Shown here piece after piece: positions 58,901 through 64,000 of a stretch of 64,000 bases of DNA (its first letter is position 1; each line of letters starts with the position of its first letter). The DNA is from Thuidium tamariscinum. Lineage: Eukaryota > Streptophyta > Bryopsida > Hypnales > Thuidiaceae. The notes under the pieces were generated by a model, which worked only from the letters and a program-made list of their open reading frames with translations, ran no database searches and had not been told where the DNA came from. The position numbers and the translations under genes were made by a program. The stretch lies in the NCBI GenBank assembly GCA_947034885.2, contig OX344750.2, positions 36,938,821 through 37,002,820 on the forward strand, written 5' to 3'.

Positions 58901-60480
58901 TCTCAAGGCCAAACGACACGCTAAACGTCGGCCTCAGCAAGCCAACAGGATTTGGCTTAACTTTATGCTATTTGGATTCAATCCCTGATTTTAGCTTCTA
59001 GAATTGATGATAGTATTATTTGGACGAGGCCAAGGTCCGACCCCTGTTTCTTCTTCTAGGTTTTTTCCTCCTTTGTACTCTGTGTTTTGCAATGGAATTC
59101 CATTTGTTTCAAAAAATAAGAACTTCCAACACTTTTTGTGGCTATCTTTGAATTCGACCCTTTTCCAGTAACAGTCCGGTCAATCAAAAAATAGAAAGAC
59201 CAATTGGAATCAGTCTGTGGTTGATCGATCGCAAAAATCTACGATACTCCTCTTTTCTTTTTTGAAGAATAAAGTTCTGGGCACTTTAAAAACATCTTTT
59301 CATGGTTCAAACAGAAAACGATTTGTAAAATTTGTTTTTAATGGCATATGTATGGAAATTTGTAATTCATTTGGCGTTCGGATTAGCATTGGCGTATTGG
59401 AGTAGTGTTGGAGTAGTATTATGTATAGGCTTGTTTCATGGCATGATCTTCTTGAAAAAAGGTATAGGAATTTTTCTTAAACTTAACTTACACAATTTTG
59501 CTCAAAAAATGGTCAGTAGAGATTAGATTGCTTGTTTGAACCACCCTAAAGTGTCATTTTTAGTGATTCCTTATTTTCCCTCTATAAACAATTAATTTAT
59601 GTTTGGACCCATCATCAAACTTTTATTTTTTTTCTAAGAAGATAGCCAACAATATGGCAAATGAACCACCTATAACAATTTTTGGAAGCAAAGTGTGCAA
59701 TCAATGCTATAACACATGACAAGATGCTTAGACACAACAAAAATTGCATCTTTGCTATAGTTAACAACTCCATCAAGTACACTTTTTCTTCTACAAATAG
59801 TTCATTGAATTAGCAGCAATAGAGTTTTTGTTTGCCTCTATGTGATTGGTTGGAAGGCAAACTGTCTTGTCAATTGCATAATTATATGCCAAGGCAAACA
59901 ACCAAGCCACTAATGAACAAAATCATAACCTTGGGGTTTGCTGAGATAAACTTTCTGTGGACCATTGGCAATGCTCTAAACAAACAATTTTTGCAAGGGT
60001 CCCTACACCTTGTAAAACATATTGTTTCTTCTACAATTAGCAAGATCTCTTCATAAATTTTGACTTGCTCTTTGAAATCCTTCGAAATGATGACTTGTTT
60101 CTTGCATTTGCACCGTCACGGAGACTTACAATTGGTTACAAGTGAGTCGCCAAGCATTCAGGGGCTCCCCCTCGAAATCCCATTCAACACCTAAAAAGGC
60201 ACCAAAAGTACTAAACCTTTTCAAGGTGTTGTTGAAGTTTTGATGAAGTTTTGATGAAGATGCTCCAAAGTTTTCCTTGGCTCCGTGTCATGATTTTCAA
60301 ACATCCCATACTCCCTATTGTGTCCTAAATAGCCAAAGATCTTACCCAGATTTCAATTCACCATGATTCAATCAATCAGGACGTTGATCACATTACAATA
60401 ATCGAGGAAAACTCCCAACTCCAGACTGAGACTCAACACAAACCAACGAACCGCATAAAACAGAAATGCCGGATTCTCCC
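55966..60480. other. Long spacer without supported gene
   Basis: AT-rich to 57,400, then mixed. A GC-richer block at 57,550-59,000 has short ORFs (57796-58065 minus, 58785-58988 plus) without domains I recognise. Nothing firm. Confidence 0.35.
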
Positions 60481-60766
60481 CAGCAACAGTGTTACCTGGA
60501 ATACCTGCCAAACCAGAACATCCGCGGATCCGCCTACCCGCAAGTCCGCCACCGAGTAAATTCCATTATTATCAGCTCCCCCTTTTCCTTTCCTTAAAAC
60601 ACTCGGCAAAATCGAACAAGACACGAAATCCCTCACCCCAGATTCGCTCCACCCCCAAATTTTCCCAATTCCCTGGAGAATCCCGAATCTCGTAAACAAA
60701 AATTGACACTGAATGTGCTTGCAATTCATCGCAAGGGTGAATCAAAAATCCAGTAAACGCACTCAC

Positions 60767-61009
60767 GACGAAATTAAACAAGAATCCCGAACGAAACCCG
60801 GAGAGAATCCTCAACCCTCCTCCGAATATAGTCGGTAGTAAATTGCCTGTGATGATCCGGCAGGAGCAGTAGAAACGGCCACAACCGTATTGCGGGCCAG
60901 GATTCTTCAACCGAGCCGGATTTCCGTGACGAAGTTGTGGGCGCGTCGCGGTTTTCACGGGCGAGGAGCCCTGGAACGCCAATAGCGGCCGGGGCATGAG
61001 CTCTCCCAT
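60767..61009 (-). CDS. Possible first exon of an unrecognised gene, plastid-transit-like N-terminus
   Basis: Within a GC- and CpG-rich island (60,480-61,390) an ATG at 61,009 on the minus strand opens 81 codons ending at a good donor (GTC/GTGAGTG at 60,767). The peptide begins MGELMPRPLLAFQGSSPVKT, is rich in Ser, Arg, Pro and Gly, and has few acidic residues: the look of a chloroplast transit peptide. Later exons were not found with confidence; an exon-like stretch near 60,500-60,580 (GIYSVADLRVGGSADVLVWQ) is one candidate. The island itself is good evidence for a promoter; the coding call is weak. Confidence 0.3.
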
Positions 61010-61560
61010 CGTTACGAGGCGCCGCGAGCAACTGCAACGGTTCAGCGGGAGACGAGCGCTTGTTCCTTCAGATTCTTCGCGAGACAAGTGCCCAGCTGGG
61101 GAGCTGCCGTCCGTTGACAAAGGGGGAGCGGAGTGCCGGGTTCCATCCGATGGAAACTCACGGAGCTGCGCGGTGGGTGCATCGGAAACTGCTGTCGGAG
61201 TCCCGGCCGCGATGGTGGGGACGAAAGCATCGTCCCGGCTTCCGTTCTGCACACATCAGTCGGACTCGCGCCGCGGGGATTGGTGGGGGTGCGAGAAAAC
61301 CGTATGGGGGGAGGACGGTACGGGGATACGAAAACTACTACGACTTTCATCCGTCACGGACGGACGGTCCCGCTCTCGTTAATAGTAGATTTTTTCTGTC
61401 ACTTTTTTTCTTAAACTTTTTAAATTTCATTAAGAAGGATCAGATACTTGTATATTATGTATGATAACAGTTGATTTTCTGGGTTACACTGCTTCTTTTT
61501 TTGATAACTTTTCATTGAAAAGGATTTTTGTGCAGATGAACGCACAAAGGGGAATGAGGA

Positions 61561-61982
61561 TATGGTAGAAGTACCCATAACCAATAAAATAAGCACATTT
61601 GGATATAATCCAGGGTAGTGCAAGGCAAAGCAAATATTTTCAAACATGCATTGATAGAAGTAATGGGGATTGCAAAAAAATTGGTAATTTTATCTCTTGA
61701 ATTGAAATTACTTCGAATTTTGGAAGGCAAAAGTTAGACTTCACCTTTAACCATCATCAAGAGTCATCCCATTTTAATCATTCAAGAATACTTTCCCACT
61801 AATTACTTCCTACATTTATGCTCACTTATGTGTCATTAACTTATTGGTCCAAACCTTCAAAAAATACAAAGACACATATTCCAAGGAGAAAACGTAAATC
61901 CATTCCAATCTTCTTTAGAATAAAGTACCCTATTTGTTGTTAATGGAGGGGGTGTCAGCAATAGGTACTTCTACCATAAAAG
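61561..61982. mobile_element. Nonautonomous TIR element, family M2 copy 2
   Basis: The left end has TATGGTAGAAGTACCCAT and the right end, reverse-complemented, TATGGTAGAAGTACCTAT. It is related to the ends at 16,708-17,069. The interior includes GTGTCATTAACTTATTGGTC, which resembles part of repeat R2. Confidence 0.55.
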
Positions 61983-62461
61983 TATTTGATATATGGCTTC
62001 TAGAGAAATTAGAGAAATGAAGAATGCACAAATTTATTGAAAAAATCAATGGTTTTGGCAGACTGGTAACGTGATGTAGTTGTGACCAACGTTCCCAGAC
62101 CCCTTTTCTTGCAATTCATGGAAAAGCTATACCCGCAAGAAAGGGGAGCTATTTCCGCGAAGTTCACTTTTTTCCAGTAAAAAACGTTGTATAAAACTGG
62201 AAAAAAAAATTGGCAATTCGTCTACAAATTTTTTTTCTGTTAGTGGCCATTTGCGACCCCACACAGATTTTGGGAGATGAATACTGGCTATTATTGGTGG
62301 TTTTTTGTCTTAAGGCATGCGAAAATATTCTTGAAAATCTCAAAAATTGGCTAATAGAACATATTGTTGGGTGTGGGACGTTGTGTCCAATTAACTTGTG
62401 CACATTGACTCACTTTCAAAGCTTAAGTAATTTCTGAATTTGTTTAAGTGATTTTGGAATG
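61983..62461. other. Spacer, no supported gene
   Basis: The ORF at 62210-62437 (plus) has no recognised domain. Confidence 0.3.
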
Positions 62462-62532
62462 TCACTGACAACTGACAAGGGGATTGAACCCTTCTTGCCT
62501 ATGGCAAGACTGCCTATATGCAGTGTCAGTGA
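62462..62532 (-). tRNA. tRNA-like 71-nt sequence, probably a remnant
   Basis: Read on the minus strand, the ends TCACTGACA and TGTCAGTGA form a 9-bp acceptor-like stem. Inside are a CTGC-ATATAG-GCAG hairpin, a TCTTG-CCATAGG-CAAGA arm of anticodon size, and AGGG-TTCAATC-CCCT, a good T arm carrying the B box. The variable loop is missing, U33 is absent and the D arm is not canonical, so a working tRNA is unlikely. A tRNA-derived SINE head is an alternative. Confidence 0.35.
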
Positions 62533-62861
62533 TCTGCAAACACAACAAACAAGCAACATTAGCATGAAGTTAGAACTTAAAAAAAAGTTGTGCCAAGCCG
62601 CCCTATTGCAGCACCATCCGAGCTCCAAGTTCACAGCGCCTCGCCCAGTAGCCTTGGCGTTGCAGCAGCACTCCAGCACTCTAGCAGGTACAAGAAAAAA
62701 ATCCACCATTCTTCAAACACGAGAACTTATCCCGTGCAGCAAAATCTTGATGTCAAGGTCAAAATAAGCTCAAAAGCTTGCAAAACCTCATGAAAACTAA
62801 AGTAAACATAGAATGCAAAGGATCCTAAAAGTAGGGATAGGATACTAATCTCAAGGCCAAC

Positions 62862-64000
62862 TCACACGTCCCCTTGCCTGCCGACCTTCACGGCAGCCCT
62901 CCAAGAGTTAATCGCTTCTTTATACAGGAAATCTTCAAGAGTGAAATATTTTTGGCCGAACATACGCACGACAAGGGGAAGGTGCTTCCCCAACCTATTT
63001 CTATGGCATGACTTCAAGAACTTTAAACTCGAAAAACACCTTTTGTCTTCAAGAGACCCGAGGACCAAGCAACACCCGATCTCCGCGACCTTAAAATACT
63101 CTGAAATCAATTTACAGAGATGCCATGATTGAGAAAGTCGGCGCCAGAGCTTTATCACCAGGTTCACGTCCAGTGGTGGGCCGCAAGCCAGCTCACAGTT
63201 GGCTTTCATTGTGATTTTAAATAAACCTTACTGCAGGTCGAGATTGGAAGCACTCAACATTTCCGGGGCAGTAAGAGGGTGGCCGTCTTCCGTGAAAGAG
63301 CGGCCACTGTTCACGAGCCTGGCCTCACAGTAAAACTTTTTAAGAATCCCCAAATGGTGCGAGAAGCTCGCCTCGGCTCCATCTTGCCTCCAATATTGCA
63401 GGTATATGATGCCAAAAGCATCCAGAAGATCCTGCTGCAGAAAACGTTGATCGAACTCTGTGCACAATGAGTGAGCTATGTCTGCGCCAAAGCCGCAAAA
63501 AACAGAATCAGTTCCTCATTCAAACTAAATTACAAGACAGTTTGAACTTCCAAATGAGAGCATTTCAAAACAGACTAACTTATCTATTTCAACTTGAACA
63601 CTTACAAGTTAACACATTCATACACATTCAAACACATTCAAACACTTCATTACATTCTAAACATTGTAAAGAACAAATTAAAAAAAAAATGGGGAAAAGA
63701 TAAACATATAAAAGCAACTTAAACACATTCAAATACTTTAATCACATTCTAAACTGTATAAGCAAGCAAAGAGGAAAAAAAATGGGAAAGTATAAACACA
63801 TTTACATACCTTAATCACATTCTAAACTATATAAGGAAGCAAAGACAAAAAAAAAATGGAGAAAGTTAAAAGAAAACCACACCTGCAAACTCCCGTTCAA
63901 TATTGTCCTGTACACGATGGAAATCTTGTTGAGTTACAAAAATATGTTGGCCAGTTTGTTTGTCATGGCAGCGGCCATAGACCTTTATAATAGACAAATC
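62862..64000 (-). pseudogene. ZNF862-like hAT transposase, 3' part, one internal stop
   Basis: Exon 63457-62862 (minus) encodes the C-terminal half of a hAT-type transposase of the ZNF862-like group: LLDAFGIIYLQYW, then LGILKKFYCEARL, SEYFKVAEIGCCLVLGSLED and LVVRMFGQKYFTLEDF, ending SWRAAVKVGRQGDV. One in-frame TAA (about 63,228-63,230) separates LDLQ from GLFKITMKAN; related proteins read straight through here. The neighbouring GTAAGG cannot serve a normal intron because the frame resumes within 30 nt. An upstream exon (63,883 to beyond the edge; VYGRCHDKQTGQHIFVTQ) ends at a GT donor in phase 1 and fits the acceptor at 63,458. It is either a decaying transposon or a broken domesticated copy. 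Confidence 0.72.
63613..63870. repeat. About 80-bp tandem repeat, three units, in the transposase intron
   Basis: Three successive units share CACATTCAAATACTTTAATC-like, CACATTCTAAACT, AGCAAAGA and a poly-A plus ATGGGGAAA segment. They lie wholly within the predicted intron of the hAT-type gene. Confidence 0.7.

Noticed and set aside
60572-61252. Taking the full 226-codon minus frame as one coding exon
   Set aside because: The part before 61,009 lacks an ATG, and a good donor at 60,767 lies inside; only the middle portion is offered as a possible exon.
63541-63870. CRISPR-like array
   Set aside because: The units are contiguous AT-rich tandem repeats without distinct spacers, in a plant intron.

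Overview
The window reads as nuclear DNA of a land plant. Genes are split by short introns with GT/AG borders, gene islands are GC-richer than the AT-rich spacers, and the spacers are full of small decayed repeats. A bryophyte or lycophyte fits better than a seed plant, mainly because of a secreted glycoside hydrolase family 71 enzyme (a mostly fungal family) and several TTAA-flanked piggyBac-type elements. This is inference; nothing here fixes the species.

Left part (1-9,500): one large minus-strand gene encodes a PRUNE-type DHH/DHHA2 protein behind a roughly 1,000-residue Ser/Pro/Lys-rich N-terminal region that holds a 24-25 residue tandem repeat. The DHH motif and the first metal-binding aspartates appear replaced. 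From 9,500 to 21,900 the DNA is AT-rich repeat territory: a tandem array, two piggyBac-type elements with TTAA ends (13.2-14.1 kb and 14.5-15.9 kb), and small elements sharing a terminal motif close to AAGGTAGRAGTACCYAT.

Middle (21,990-32,770): three clear genes. A five-exon SAP-domain gene (minus) carries a 5S-rRNA-like sequence in the sense direction in its last intron and a near-perfect hairpin in its second intron. A four-exon TPP/APP-rich, arabinogalactan-like membrane protein gene (plus) faces a two-exon GH71 alpha-1,3-glucanase gene (minus). Both of the latter products enter the secretory pathway and would act at the cell surface. Between the SAP gene and this pair lie an old Copia integrase fossil, a SINE with target-site duplication, and copies of the repeat it inserted into.

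Right part (32,770-64,000): mostly spacer. It holds three piggyBac-type MITEs (two abutting tail to tail), an intact single-exon DUF4283/CCHC zinc-knuckle ORF, a broken histone H4 gene inside a CpG-rich patch, a 521-bp hAT-type nonautonomous element with an 8-bp target duplication, several fold-back elements, a possible first exon of an unrecognised gene near 61 kb, a 71-nt tRNA-like sequence, and the 3' part of a ZNF862-like hAT transposase gene running off the right edge. No CRISPR array, rRNA operon or intact tRNA gene was seen.
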